Origin: Ditibartonella choladocola | Lineage (GTDB): Bacteria; Pseudomonadota; Alphaproteobacteria; Rhizobiales; Rhizobiaceae | Assembly (NCBI RefSeq): GCF_002007565.1 | Contig: NZ_CP015625.1 | Coordinates: forward strand, 2,356,001 to 2,420,000 | Reading direction: 5' to 3' | Length of the DNA: 64,000 nt | Shown here: piece after piece, positions 7,756-17,805 of the stretch | Layout of the letters: each line of letters starts with the position of its first letter | How positions within the stretch are numbered: the stretch's first letter is position 1 | Notes under the pieces: generated by a model | Told to the model about the DNA's origin: nothing | Databases searched by the model: none | What the model saw: the letters and a program-made list of their open reading frames with translations, nothing else | Program-made: the position numbers and the translations under genes

Positions 7756-10700
7756 GTGCGATTCTTTGCCGACGGACCATCTATTCCCGATGAATTATTG
7801 TGGGAGAGAGATGAAGGCAAAGTGGTCTTTTTCTGTGGTGCCGGCGTATCAAGGGCATATGCAAACTTGCCCGATTTTTTTGGCCTTGCAAATGTTGTAG
7901 CCAAACATCTGGGAATTGGTAAGAATAGCGATGCTTATAGGCTTATACACTCGGCGCATGAAATAGAAAAAAATGCGGGCATTAGCGGCTTGATCTCGGC
8001 TGATCGTATTTTTGGTCTGCTAGAAAGAGATTTTCGTGCCGGAGATATTGAAGAGGCTGTTGCATCAGCTCTGAATCCCGAAAAACAAGATTCACCCAAA
8101 AAGCCGGAATACCTAAAAGCGCACAGAATTTTGCTCGATCTGGCAACAAACAGACACGGAAAAGTCCGGTTGGTCACGACAAATTTTGACCGCCTGTTTG
8201 AACAATGCCGGAAAAAGCTCAAAATCTGGCAGCCGCCAAAATTGCCTGATCCTTCACGCGTCGACGAGATGGATGGGATTGTTTATCTACACGGCCTCGC
8301 AACGAAAGATTATAAAGGCGCAGAAGGCGACGGATTTATTCTTTCGACATCCCAGTTCGGAAGAGCTTATCTTGCCGAAGGTTGGGCAACCCAGTTCATT
8401 CGCCAAATTCTTGATAATTACACAATTGTCTTTGTCGGCTACAGTGCCGACGACCCGCCGGTGCAATATTTGCTCGAAGCTTTACACAAAATGGAAGCAA
8501 CGCATAATAAAATTTATGCTTTCCAGTCGGATGATGGTGACGATGTCATCAATCGCTGGAAATTCAAAGGTGTGATGCCTATTTGTTTTCCTGCGGGGAG
8601 TTACGATATTTTATGGAAAACGCTTGAAGCCTGGGCGGAAAGAGCACGTAATCCCGACAAGTGGTATGAACAAGTCATAAAAAAATTTGCTGGCAAACCT
8701 CGCGCACTCCAACCTTTTGAACGCGGACAAATTGCACATATTGTTTCATCAAGTGAGGGAGCAAAAAAATTTGCAGAAGCAAAAACGGTTCCTTCGGCAG
8801 AATGGCTTTATGTCTTTGACGACTCTTGTCGTAATACAATCCCGGATCAACTAAATCCATCATCCTCAAATAAAAATTTTATGGGTATACATACTCTATA
8901 CGGCCTTGATTCTGATAAATCGCCTCAAGACTCCGATCTCGGTTATAACGAGCAGATGGTGCGAACATTCTTTTGGAAATCTTGGGATGCTTTTGATATT
9001 AACTCACGTGACCATGCATCTGTAGACATTCAAAACATAAATGCATTACAAAACAATGTTTCGCAACTTGTCAATCGTCTTGAACAATTAACGTTATGGT
9101 TTACGAAAGTACTTGATCAGCCTGCTGCTTTATTTTGGGCTGTAATTAAATTTTCGTTAAACCAAATCATCATAAACGTAATTTCACGTGAATTAGTGAA
9201 TCATTCGCACCCTATCAATCCCCTTATTCGTCAACGATGGCAGCTGATAGTATCGGCGTGGGAAAAACGTACCTATTTTCGTAATGCTTTATCTATTTCA
9301 CCATGGAAAAACGGCGAGTGGAATGCAACAGTTGTTGAACAATTCGAAAAACTAACGCGCCCTTATTTTTCTGTAAAATCTACTATATATCTCCAACCAA
9401 TTCCGCAAAAACTCAAAATTAACAGAAAAAATGTCAACCAATTTGCACCAGTCGCTATTGAATATCCCTATTCCGATCAACCACTCGATATTCCTGATAA
9501 GTGGTGTTATGCGTTTCTGAAAGCACTATGGAGAAATTTAGAAATTGCAATCTTGTACGAAAAGGAAATCGGCAGATATGGTCAATTACCTCTCCAACCG
9601 ATTGTTTGTGACAAAGAAGATAAAAACTCTTCTAAAAGAACGCCTGATCTTTCCGGCATGATCATATATTTTGCGAGACTTTTTGATCAACTATGTAAAA
9701 TTGATCCTTCTGTGGCAAAATTTGAATTTTTGTCATGGCCGCAAGATGATGATATTGTCTTTGCCCATTTAAGGATATGGGCAGCAGGAAAGGAAGAAAT
9801 CGTTGCCAATGATGAATTCGGGCAGTTTATCTCATCCCTTTCAGATGAAACAATTGGTAATTGCCAACATGAAGATGACTTATTGTCAATTTTGACAAAA
9901 CGGTGGGTAAAACTGGATAGTTCCACCCGCTCTACAATTGAAAAGCGGTTACTTGAAAATACACCTCATTTTCCTGGGAAAGATCAACTTATCCGAAAAA
10001 AACGCCGCGCTTGGCTAAGCTTAAATCGTTTTCAGCGCTTGATAGATGAGGGATGTGAATTATCGGTAAAAACACAAAAAAAAGCTCAAAAACTGCATTC
10101 CATTGTACCTGAATGGACTGAAGAAAGAGCACGTGCCGCGGAACAACTCACAAATGGCGGATTTATAGTAGCCAATACAGATTATACTGCTTTATTAAAC
10201 ATTCCACTTTCAAAGCTGTTGGCCAAAGTTGAAAGAACTCGACAGGGATGGGATGATTTTCGCATTGTTAATAGGCCGTTCGAGGAATTGGCAAAAGATA
10301 AGCCGGTACGTGCTTTTTCTGCATTATGCCTTGAAGGCAAAAAAGGTATTTTTCGAGAATGGGCATGGCAGAAATTTTTGTATTCGGAAGCTCGCAAAGC
10401 CGATCAAACCCGCTTCAAACTTTTAATTGCCAATCGTCTTCTTAATTATTCGGATGAACAGATCGCTATAATTATTAAACCTGTTGGTTACTGGCTCGAT
10501 GATAATGCAGGTAAACTTGAAAAAAATTATCTACCCGTTTTTTTTCGTCTTGCAAACAGACTTGTGGAAATATTGAAAGTGCAGCCTGATAAAGGTACAT
10601 CTATCGCTAAGTTAAGTATTGACAAGTTTACCGAAGCAATCAATGCACCTGCAGGAATGATAGCGCGAGCGCTTTTAACCAAACCGTTTATGCAAAACCT

Positions 10701-11577
10701 TGGCAATCAATGTTTTTATAAAGAATGGTTCGATTTGATCGAATCTCTCTTGAAGCTGCCAGATAGTTCCCGCCAATATGTTCTGGTTATTTTATTCTCC
10801 AAAATTGATTGGTTTTTTCTAATCAATAAAGATTGGACCAAAAAATATTTGTTACCAATTTTTCACAGCAGCAAATCTATCGACCGCGACGCTGCGTGGT
10901 CCGGTTTTTTAGAAATTCGCGAGCTTCCTTGTACGGAAATATTTAAAACCATAAAAGACGATCTGTTCACAATTGTTAAAACTCTCCCAGCTTTTTACCT
11001 AAAAAATATTGATCGCTATGCTAAGATAATTCTGGATTTATGGGACAATACGGATGATAGCACAGAAGAAAAACTTATTACAGATGAAGAATTACATGAA
11101 TTACTATTAAAATCCAACAATCGATTCCGAATAATCATTTCAAGTCACCTTACGTCTGAATTTAGAAGGAATAATAATCCTTCCGATCAATCGAAATTAT
11201 GCTTAGCTAAACTTTTAAAAATTTGGCCAAAGCAGATGAAAGCCTGGTCACCTGAAGTATCAGCTATTTTTTGCAAATTACTTCTATGGAGTGGTGCGCA
11301 ATTTCCTGTTCTACTAAAATTAGTGATAAACCACTTGAATAAAATATACGACATAAACCAATTAGATTTTGGTGACATCACCACGCCTTATTTTGGCAAT
11401 AAAATTATTCAAGATTACCCGAAAGAATTATTGGAATTACTATTTACGGTTTCGCCGAATGCTACTCGTCAACGACCTTTCAAAATAGCTGAAATTCTGC
11501 AAAAAATAGTCGAAGCCGATAGCAGCCTTAAAAAGGATGTTCGTTACATAGAATTAAAACGACGTTATTCTATTTGA
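7756..11577 (+). CDS. Large SIR2-domain protein, probable antiphage NADase (DSR-like)
   Basis: 1273-residue protein. Residues about 20-270 form a SIR2-like domain: GAGVS at 28-32, TTNFD at 141-145, LHG with His179, and VGYSADDPPVQYLL from 227. The Asn of TTNFD and the His of LHG match the catalytic pair of defence sirtuins such as ThsA and DSR2, which deplete NAD+ on phage infection. The remaining 1000 residues are helical-looking, with no motif I recognise; a DUF4020-type C-terminal region is suspected from overall architecture and was not verified. GTG 7756 has TGGAG 8 bases upstream. From about 8850 onward the gene is visibly richer in A and T than its neighbours, and it stands alone between metabolic operons; both suggest horizontal acquisition. 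NADase activity is inference. Confidence 0.85.
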   Translation: MRFFADGPSIPDELLWERDEGKVVFFCGAGVSRAYANLPDFFGLANVVAKHLGIGKNSDAYRLIHSAHEIEKNAGISGLISADRIFGLLERDFRAGDIEEAVASALNPEKQDSPKKPEYLKAHRILLDLATNRHGKVRLVTTNFDRLFEQCRKKLKIWQPPKLPDPSRVDEMDGIVYLHGLATKDYKGAEGDGFILSTSQFGRAYLAEGWATQFIRQILDNYTIVFVGYSADDPPVQYLLEALHKMEATHNKIYAFQSDDGDDVINRWKFKGVMPICFPAGSYDILWKTLEAWAERARNPDKWYEQVIKKFAGKPRALQPFERGQIAHIVSSSEGAKKFAEAKTVPSAEWLYVFDDSCRNTIPDQLNPSSSNKNFMGIHTLYGLDSDKSPQDSDLGYNEQMVRTFFWKSWDAFDINSRDHASVDIQNINALQNNVSQLVNRLEQLTLWFTKVLDQPAALFWAVIKFSLNQIIINVISRELVNHSHPINPLIRQRWQLIVSAWEKRTYFRNALSISPWKNGEWNATVVEQFEKLTRPYFSVKSTIYLQPIPQKLKINRKNVNQFAPVAIEYPYSDQPLDIPDKWCYAFLKALWRNLEIAILYEKEIGRYGQLPLQPIVCDKEDKNSSKRTPDLSGMIIYFARLFDQLCKIDPSVAKFEFLSWPQDDDIVFAHLRIWAAGKEEIVANDEFGQFISSLSDETIGNCQHEDDLLSILTKRWVKLDSSTRSTIEKRLLENTPHFPGKDQLIRKKRRAWLSLNRFQRLIDEGCELSVKTQKKAQKLHSIVPEWTEERARAAEQLTNGGFIVANTDYTALLNIPLSKLLAKVERTRQGWDDFRIVNRPFEELAKDKPVRAFSALCLEGKKGIFREWAWQKFLYSEARKADQTRFKLLIANRLLNYSDEQIAIIIKPVGYWLDDNAGKLEKNYLPVFFRLANRLVEILKVQPDKGTSIAKLSIDKFTEAINAPAGMIARALLTKPFMQNLGNQCFYKEWFDLIESLLKLPDSSRQYVLVILFSKIDWFFLINKDWTKKYLLPIFHSSKSIDRDAAWSGFLEIRELPCTEIFKTIKDDLFTIVKTLPAFYLKNIDRYAKIILDLWDNTDDSTEEKLITDEELHELLLKSNNRFRIIISSHLTSEFRRNNNPSDQSKLCLAKLLKIWPKQMKAWSPEVSAIFCKLLLWSGAQFPVLLKLVINHLNKIYDINQLDFGDITTPYFGNKIIQDYPKELLELLFTVSPNATRQRPFKIAEILQKIVEADSSLKKDVRYIELKRRYSI

Positions 11578-11964
11578 CAACTATAAATCATGAGGGATCG
11601 GAGGGATGTTTTTAAAGGTTCAGTTTGTTGAAAACAGAGCTTTATCCGGCATCATCTCTCATTTTGCCGTTTATTCGGTTGAATATAATTGTGAAAGTTG
11701 AAGCAAAGCGGCCACCGCCTCGCTCTAACCGCAGACCGGAACGGTTGAATAACCAGAAAAAGTTTTGAAACATGAAATGGCAATTTTAAGCCACACATTT
11801 TCCTGCTAGACCCGTTTGCCAGCTCAAACGCGCATTGGCTTTTTAAACTGAACCCTCTGCCAGTCAAATTTGAAAAAACAAATGCCAAACGAAACCATGA
11901 CTAAACATTTTAAAAAGCGTCGAGCTTTTCGCGTGGTTTCAAGCGCACCTATACAATGAACTGT
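11578..11964. other. Gene-free stretch after the SIR2 gene
   Basis: No supported gene. A 78-codon open frame on the minus strand (11652-11888) lacks recognisable protein features. No terminator hairpin with a T-run was found. Confidence 0.4.
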
Positions 11965-12519
11965 TTATTTGCCGTTACAAAATTGTTTGGTAATTTCTGC
12001 CACATGATGTCCGAGATATTTGGCTGTGTTCAAATCTTCTATTTTCGGGGTGACATCCGGTGACGCATTGTCCGACTGCGCCATGGCACCGAGCCAGCTT
12101 CCGATACCGTTAAGATCATTGCGTGTTTTACCCGAAAGCAGACCGAGATTGACCCATATCATCGCATGTTGGGCGGCAAAAAGGCTCATTGTCATCAAAC
12201 TGTTGAGCTTGTCGCCATGTTCGGCTCCCGAATTGGTAAAACCTGCTGCAATCTTGTTGCGCCATTTCTGTTCGACAAAAGCCGGACCGGTTGAATCTTC
12301 CATGAATTGTTTGAAACGTGCGCTCACCGTTCCATTATAGGTAGGCGAGCCGAAAATGATGGCATCGGCTTTTTCAAGCAGGTTCCAATTGACCGGTTTT
12401 TCATCAAGTCCGATCAAAAATGTTTCGGCATTTTGTACTTCTTTCGCTCCCTCTTCGACATAGTGCGCCAATTTTTCCGTGTGCCCGAAGCCACTATGAT
12501 AAACAATTGCTATTTTCAT
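11965..12519 (-). CDS. Flavodoxin-like NAD(P)H-dependent oxidoreductase, WrbA-like
   Basis: 184-residue flavodoxin-fold protein. The FMN phosphate loop is Y-H-S-G-F-G-H-T-E-K near residue 7; F-G-S-P-T-Y-N-G-T and G-S-W-L-G-A-M-A-Q supply further FMN contacts, as in WrbA-type quinone reductases. The start at 12519 (MKIAIVYHSG) is chosen because the flavodoxin beta-1 strand begins there; an upstream in-frame ATG-like start at 12603 would add 28 residues of unrelated sequence. It is divergent from the aldo/keto reductase operon, with three TTCATGAA palindromes in the shared control region, so both units may answer to the same signal. Confidence 0.8.
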   Translation of the reverse strand: MKIAIVYHSGFGHTEKLAHYVEEGAKEVQNAETFLIGLDEKPVNWNLLEKADAIIFGSPTYNGTVSARFKQFMEDSTGPAFVEQKWRNKIAAGFTNSGAEHGDKLNSLMTMSLFAAQHAMIWVNLGLLSGKTRNDLNGIGSWLGAMAQSDNASPDVTPKIEDLNTAKYLGHHVAEITKQFCNGK

Positions 12520-12620
12520 CTTCGCCAAAACCTCTAAAAACCGTGACTGATTATTCAAAAAATCCGCTATCTTCCTGTCACCCGACACGCTGTGTTTTAA
12601 CAATATTTTATCGTTCTGAT

Positions 12621-12809
12621 TTCATGAATTTTTTTATTAAAGCTATGATTGATATTCATGAATTATAAAACCGGCTGAGGCGACAATTATTTCAAACAAA
12701 ATGGCCGCAAAACGATTTGAATAAAATTTCGCACCATGCGTTTTCACTTTCGGTTTTTGCCTCAGGCTTTCATTTTGTATTCCGGTTAATATTCCTTTTT
12801 TCATGAATT
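12621..12809. promoter_or_regulatory. Three TTCATGAA palindromes in a divergent control region
   Basis: The palindrome TTCATGAA with flanking A/T occurs at 12621-12630, 12654-12663 (full ATTCATGAAT) and 12800-12809, all between the flavodoxin-like gene and the aldo/keto reductase. Three copies of a symmetric 8-mer within 190 bp are more than expected by chance and suggest operator sites for a dimeric regulator. Neither regulator nor function is known. Confidence 0.4.
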
Positions 12810-12899
12810 CCATTCATCACTTCAAACAATTCTACCTCGGTAAACATTCCTCTTCCCATGACGTAAATTTAAGGGAGTTGAGGGAGGGAATAAAATTAG

Positions 12900-14084
<1,185 letters not shown>

Positions 14085-14110
14085 TTAACGGTAGGAAAAG
14101 GTGATCTCTC

Positions 14111-15124
14111 ATGAGCCAGATTGGCAAAGGCAAGGATGAAACCGTTATCGAACCGCTTCAGCCGATCATTGATGCCCATCATCACCTTTTCGACCGTCCT
14201 CCGCTTACCTATCTTTTGAAGGACTATCTTAAAGATGCCCGCTCTGGCCATAATATTATCGCTTCGGTTTATGTAGAAACACAGGCTTTCATATCTCATT
14301 CAGAGCCGGAAGTTATGCGCCCTGTTGGTGAAGTGGAATTTGCAAACGGTGTAGCGGCAATGTCCGACAGCGGCGTTTATGGCAAAATCAAAATAGCGGA
14401 TGGAATTGTCGGATATGCCGACTTGCGTTTTGGCGAAAAAATTGCACCGCTCCTTGATACATGTCTTGAACGGGCAGGCACTCGCTTTAAAGGTGTCAGA
14501 CAAAATATCATTGATGATAAAAGCCCGTTGCCATTCAAATTTGTGACCAATAGGCCACCGCATGACCTTGTAAACCACCCCGATTTTCCAAAAGGTCTTG
14601 CCGAAGTTGAAAAGCGCCATCTCACATTCGACATTGGCGCTTTTCACCACCAATTGCCACAAATTGCAAAGCTTGCCGATGCTTTTCCCGACCTTGTTAT
14701 TGTGTTGAACAATATGGGGCACGTTATGGCTTTGGGGCTTGACGAGAGAGAAAAGAAAGAAGCACTTCAAACATGGCGAAACAATCTTCGAGAGCTTGCA
14801 AAACGACAAAATGTCGTCTGTAAAATTGGCGGGCTAGGTCTGCCGTTTTTCGGTTTCAATTTGCACGAGCGTAAAGATGTCGTCACCAGTAAAGAGCTTG
14901 TCACACTCTGGCGGCCTTATATTGAAACAGCAATAGAAGCTTTCGGCGTTGAACGCTCGATGATGGAAAGCGATTATCCGATGGACGGGCGTTCATGCGG
15001 ATATGTGCCGCTATGGAACGCGTTGAAATTATGCGTTTCGGGCGCATCAAAAGAAGAAAAAGACAATCTGTTTTATAAAGTTGCAGCCAAAACCTATCGC
15101 ATCAACATCGAGGGGCTTGTTTGA
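14111..15124 (+). CDS. Amidohydrolase family protein (metal-dependent TIM barrel)
   Basis: 337-residue amidohydrolase-2-like protein. D-A-H-H-H at residues 21-25 is the first metal-binding motif; a conserved His lies in L-N-N-M-G-H, and the C-terminal S-D-Y-P-M acid corresponds to the catalytic Asp. Related proteins hydrolyse 2-pyrone-4,6-dicarboxylate or lactones. It has no signal peptide. It lies 26 bp after the aldo/keto reductase and abuts the next gene, so the three are co-transcribed. A lactone or ring-opening reaction following the reductase is plausible but unproven. Confidence 0.8.
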   Translation: MSQIGKGKDETVIEPLQPIIDAHHHLFDRPPLTYLLKDYLKDARSGHNIIASVYVETQAFISHSEPEVMRPVGEVEFANGVAAMSDSGVYGKIKIADGIVGYADLRFGEKIAPLLDTCLERAGTRFKGVRQNIIDDKSPLPFKFVTNRPPHDLVNHPDFPKGLAEVEKRHLTFDIGAFHHQLPQIAKLADAFPDLVIVLNNMGHVMALGLDEREKKEALQTWRNNLRELAKRQNVVCKIGGLGLPFFGFNLHERKDVVTSKELVTLWRPYIETAIEAFGVERSMMESDYPMDGRSCGYVPLWNALKLCVSGASKEEKDNLFYKVAAKTYRINIEGLV

Positions 15125-15643
15125 ATGGCAGGTTTTCATAAACAATTTGTAAGACGGCGTGCCACCGGTTTCTTCGGTTTATTTTCAGGTCTTTTCCTTA
15201 CAAGCCTCGCATTTCTGGCTGTTTCAAGTGAAGAAGCGCAAAGCCAAACTTTGAAAGGTGAAAATGACATGAACCAGATCGATATTGTTTTTAACGATAC
15301 CGGAAAAACCTGCACGATCAAGCTTGATGACAGTGATGAAGCGCGTGATTTAATAAGTGAGTTGCCGCTCGAACTTACGCTTGAAGATTTTAACAAAACC
15401 GAAAAAATTGCCACCTTGCCGAAAAAGCTTGATGTCAAAACACAGCCAAAAGGGTTTAATCCCGAAAAAGGTGACGTTACCTATTATATTCCTTGGGGTA
15501 ATCTTGCCATTTTTACGCGCGATTTCCGCTTTTCGGAAAACCTCGTGCATCTGGGAACACTTTCCGGTTGCATGGAAAATTTTGACCAACAGAAGACTAT
15601 TCCCGTAAGACTTGAAAAAAGCAAAATCTCGAACGCCCGCTAG
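15125..15643 (+). CDS. Exported cyclophilin-like fold protein
   Basis: 172-residue protein with an arginine-rich N terminus, a hydrophobic segment (about 16-35) and A-Q-S-Q as possible cleavage site, so probably periplasmic. The mature part matches the bacterial cyclophilin-like family: F-N-D-T-G-K-T, S-E-L-P-L-E-L-T-L-E-D-F, then G-D-V-T-Y-Y-I-P-W-G-N-L-A-I-F. The ATG directly follows the stop of the amidohydrolase gene. Members of this family are often encoded beside aldo/keto reductases and flavodoxins; a peptidyl-prolyl isomerase function has not been shown for them as far as I know. An ATG at 15268 would give a leaderless form. Confidence 0.75.
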   Translation: MAGFHKQFVRRRATGFFGLFSGLFLTSLAFLAVSSEEAQSQTLKGENDMNQIDIVFNDTGKTCTIKLDDSDEARDLISELPLELTLEDFNKTEKIATLPKKLDVKTQPKGFNPEKGDVTYYIPWGNLAIFTRDFRFSENLVHLGTLSGCMENFDQQKTIPVRLEKSKISNAR

Positions 15644-15748
15644 CCTTCCATAACTCAGGATGGTAAAAATGCCGCCTGCCCGGTCGTAAAAAAAGCGGGG
15701 TGAAACTCGTGAGTTCTGGCTAAAGCCACGGTTTTATTGATCTGTCAG

Positions 15749-16303
15749 TCATTCGATATTCGAGGGGAACAATGAAATTTTTGAATGATCGTGACGTTTC
15801 ACAAATTTTATAGATGTGAGCGGAGCAATATCAATTTTAAACAAAGATGAAAGTGGCGCTTTCAACACGTCAATCATAACCATTCGCAAAAAATTGGCGT
15901 CGGCGACAATCAATGTCGGTTCGGCATAGTTTGCCTGTTCAAGCCAGTCTACGGTCTTGTCATAAAGGGTTTTGAAAGAGGTTCCCCCATGCGGAGCTGA
16001 ATAAGGGTCACTCAACCATTGCTCAAGCTCGTCTTCCTCTTCATTTGCGAGTTCTTTCAAAGCTTTTCTTTGCCAATGCCCGTAATCGATAACAGGAATT
16101 GAGAAATCTATTTTGAAATCAAGCCCCAATAATTCGACCGTGCGGATAGACGAGGTAAGATTGGCGCAAACAACATTCATGCCCTTTTGAACCGAAAATT
16201 TTTCGGGCAAAAGAACATCGCTATCAAGACTTTCATTTCCGGGAAAAATGCCACGCTGTTCGGCACGTGTCATGCCATGAGTCATAATAATAATTTCCGC
16301 CAT
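15749..16303 (-). CDS. Histidine phosphatase-like protein with altered active site
   Basis: 184-residue protein with the phosphoglycerate mutase-like fold. The N-terminal phosphohistidine motif is MTHG instead of the usual RHG (His9 kept, Arg replaced by Thr8). The Arg of S-S-I-R-T-V-E is present. The distal motif, normally V-T-H-G-G-V-I-R, reads V-A-D-A-N-F-L-R, so the second catalytic His appears to be Asp. It may therefore be catalytically weak or a binding protein. It is divergent from the riboswitch-controlled cbtBA genes; histidine phosphatases occur near these genes in related bacteria. The start at 16303 (MAEIII) is preferred over TTG-type starts upstream because the fold begins there. 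Confidence 0.7.
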   Translation of the reverse strand: MAEIIIMTHGMTRAEQRGIFPGNESLDSDVLLPEKFSVQKGMNVVCANLTSSIRTVELLGLDFKIDFSIPVIDYGHWQRKALKELANEEEDELEQWLSDPYSAPHGGTSFKTLYDKTVDWLEQANYAEPTLIVADANFLRMVMIDVLKAPLSSLFKIDIAPLTSIKFVKRHDHSKISLFPSNIE

Positions 16304-16404
16304 TTCGCTTCCCGATCTTTTCTGCATTATCCAAACACGATCAATTTCTAAATTGTCACAGACAGTAATCTAGTCGTTTCAAACAGAATTTGACAGGGAT
16401 TTTG

Positions 16405-16515
16405 CTTGAGACTATGGTGAGCCTCACATTCAATTTCGTGGAACCCGGTGTCAATCCGGGGCGGTCGCGCCACTGTGACTGTCTACCAATCATGGGACAG
16501 AAGCCAGAACTTCGA
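16405..16515 (+). ncRNA. Cobalamin riboswitch upstream of cbtBA
   Basis: The leader contains the recognisable cobalamin aptamer core: TGGTGAGCCTCAC on the 5' side, GTGGAACCCGGTGTCAATCC, then GGGGCGGTCGCGCCACTGTG with the GCCACTG B12 box at 16469-16475, and AGAAGCCAGAAC on the 3' side. It lies 53-160 bases before the cbtB ATG. Adenosyl- or other cobalamins binding here would reduce expression of the cobalt uptake genes. Exact ends are approximate. Confidence 0.85.
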
Positions 16516-16567
16516 TTTGATTGCTTTTCCCTTAAACTCAAGGACGCGTTATCCTGAAGGAGGTTTC

Positions 16568-16789
16568 ATGTCTATTAAAACGGCGCATGCGCCGCAAACC
16601 ATATTTGTTCCGGCCAAAACCATTCCGGTCAAAGCCATTTTGCCATGGGCTATATTTGGCGGTCTTATTTGCCTCATCGCACTTTATTTCATCACCACAG
16701 AGCAAGGTGCATTGTCGCTTTTCAGCGGCACCACCATTCATGAATTTGTTCATGATGGGCGCCATCTTCTCGGCTTTCCATGTCACTGA
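16568..16789 (+). CDS. cbtB: CbtB, cobalt transporter small subunit
   Basis: 73-residue protein with one membrane segment (about 24-44) and a His-rich C terminus, H-E-F-V-H-D-G-R-H ending in P-C-H, the pattern of CbtB, thought to bind cobalt at the membrane. AAGGAGG lies 5 bases before the ATG. The gene follows a cobalamin riboswitch and is 12 bp upstream of cbtA, so it belongs to a B12-repressed cobalt uptake unit. Confidence 0.88.
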   Translation: MSIKTAHAPQTIFVPAKTIPVKAILPWAIFGGLICLIALYFITTEQGALSLFSGTTIHEFVHDGRHLLGFPCH

Positions 16790-16801
16790 GGAGATAGAAT
16801 A

Positions 16802-17527
16802 ATGGGTTCACTCCTTTATCGGGGCATGCTTGTCGGCCTCGTTGCCGGTCTTATTGCGTTCGGATTTGCCCGCCTTTACGGCGAGCCTTATGTTGATCGT
16901 GCCATTGCTTTTGAAGAATCCCATGAAGCGGCAGAGGAAGCACAAAGCGGCCATTCCCATGAAGATGAAGAAGAAGTTGTCAGCCGAAAAACACAAGCCG
17001 GTTTTGGCCTTTTGACTGCACTTGTGGTTTTTGGTGCCGGTGCAGGCGGGCTTTTTTCCTGCTTTTGCAGCTATGCTTTCGGCCGATTAGGAAAATTAAA
17101 CATCATGGCCACAAGTCTACTGATTTCGGCTTCTGCCTTTATTTCGGTGGTATTGGTGCCGCAGTTAAAATATCCATCCAACCCGCCAGCGGTCGGCCAA
17201 CCCGAAACCATTGTTTCGCGTACCGAAGACTATTTCGCGCTTATTCTGGTGTCGCTTCTTGCCATGGTTCTGGTTTATGTTGCGGCAAACCGGCTTAAAG
17301 CCAAATTCGGCGGGCTTAATGCGGCGATTATTGCCATGATCGGCTATGCCGTATTCATGGGCATCGTCTATTTCATTATGCCGGTTGTCAACGAAGTTCC
17401 AGCCGACTTTTCGGCTGATGTTTTATGGCATTTCCGCATTGCGACTTTCGGTATTCAAGCCATATTGTGGCTGATACTCGGTGTCGGTTTCGGTTATCTT
17501 GCCGAAAGACATATGAAAAAACTTTAG
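16802..17527 (+). CDS. cbtA: CbtA, cobalt transporter integral membrane subunit
   Basis: 241-residue inner-membrane protein with five or more hydrophobic segments. The loop after the first segment is acidic and His-containing (S-G-H-S-H-E-D-E-E-E near residue 50), a likely metal-attracting stretch. Glycine-rich membrane segments such as V-F-G-A-G-A-G-G-L-F are typical of CbtA. GAGGAG precedes the ATG. With CbtB it forms a proposed cobalt transporter feeding cobalamin synthesis, under the riboswitch at 16405-16515. Confidence 0.88.
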   Translation: MGSLLYRGMLVGLVAGLIAFGFARLYGEPYVDRAIAFEESHEAAEEAQSGHSHEDEEEVVSRKTQAGFGLLTALVVFGAGAGGLFSCFCSYAFGRLGKLNIMATSLLISASAFISVVLVPQLKYPSNPPAVGQPETIVSRTEDYFALILVSLLAMVLVYVAANRLKAKFGGLNAAIIAMIGYAVFMGIVYFIMPVVNEVPADFSADVLWHFRIATFGIQAILWLILGVGFGYLAERHMKKL

Positions 17528-17540
17528 CCGGGGATCGCAA

Positions 17541-17678
17541 GGAATAGTTAAAGCGGAAATTTTCACGAAAAACTTTTATCTTCGACAAGTTACTTTTGTC
17601 TTCGACGGGGAACTTTCTGTCTTCAACAATGAACTTTCTGTCTTGGACAGGAATTTGTCCAAGTTTCCGCTTCTATTC
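17541..17678. repeat. Inverted-repeat-bracketed array of four 20-21 bp repeats
   Basis: Four imperfect direct repeats of the type AACTTTCTGTCTTCGACAA lie at 17571-17590, 17591-17610, 17611-17631 and 17632-17652. The block is bracketed by an inverted repeat: GGAATAGTTAAAGCGGAAA (17541-17559) against TTTCCGCTTCTATTCC (17664-17679, three bases shorter). Inside the last unit, CTTGGACA and TGTCCAAG (17642-17663) form an 8-bp hairpin. It could act as an mRNA 3' structure or be a small non-autonomous repeat element. Confidence 0.55.
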
Positions 17679-17722
17679 CTTGCATCACCAATTCACTTTC
17701 TGTCATACTCTTTGTCTCTATA

Positions 17723-17751
17723 ACAGAAGGTTCCAACCTTCTGTTTGTTTT
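17723..17751 (+). terminator. Hairpin, probable terminator downstream of cbtA
   Basis: ACAGAAGGTT (17723-17732) and AACCTTCTGT (17735-17744) form a perfect 10-bp stem around CC, followed by TTGTTTT. It lies between cbtA and the M55 peptidase gene. Confidence 0.55.
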
Positions 17752-17805
17752 GGCGCGGCTTTCGACCGGTCGCGGATTTTTAAAAAACAGGACAACGAGA
17801 ATTTT

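Noticed and set aside
7240-11964. Mobile element or genomic island carrying the SIR2 gene
   Set aside because: No integrase, transposase, tRNA or flanking direct repeats were seen; only composition suggests transfer.
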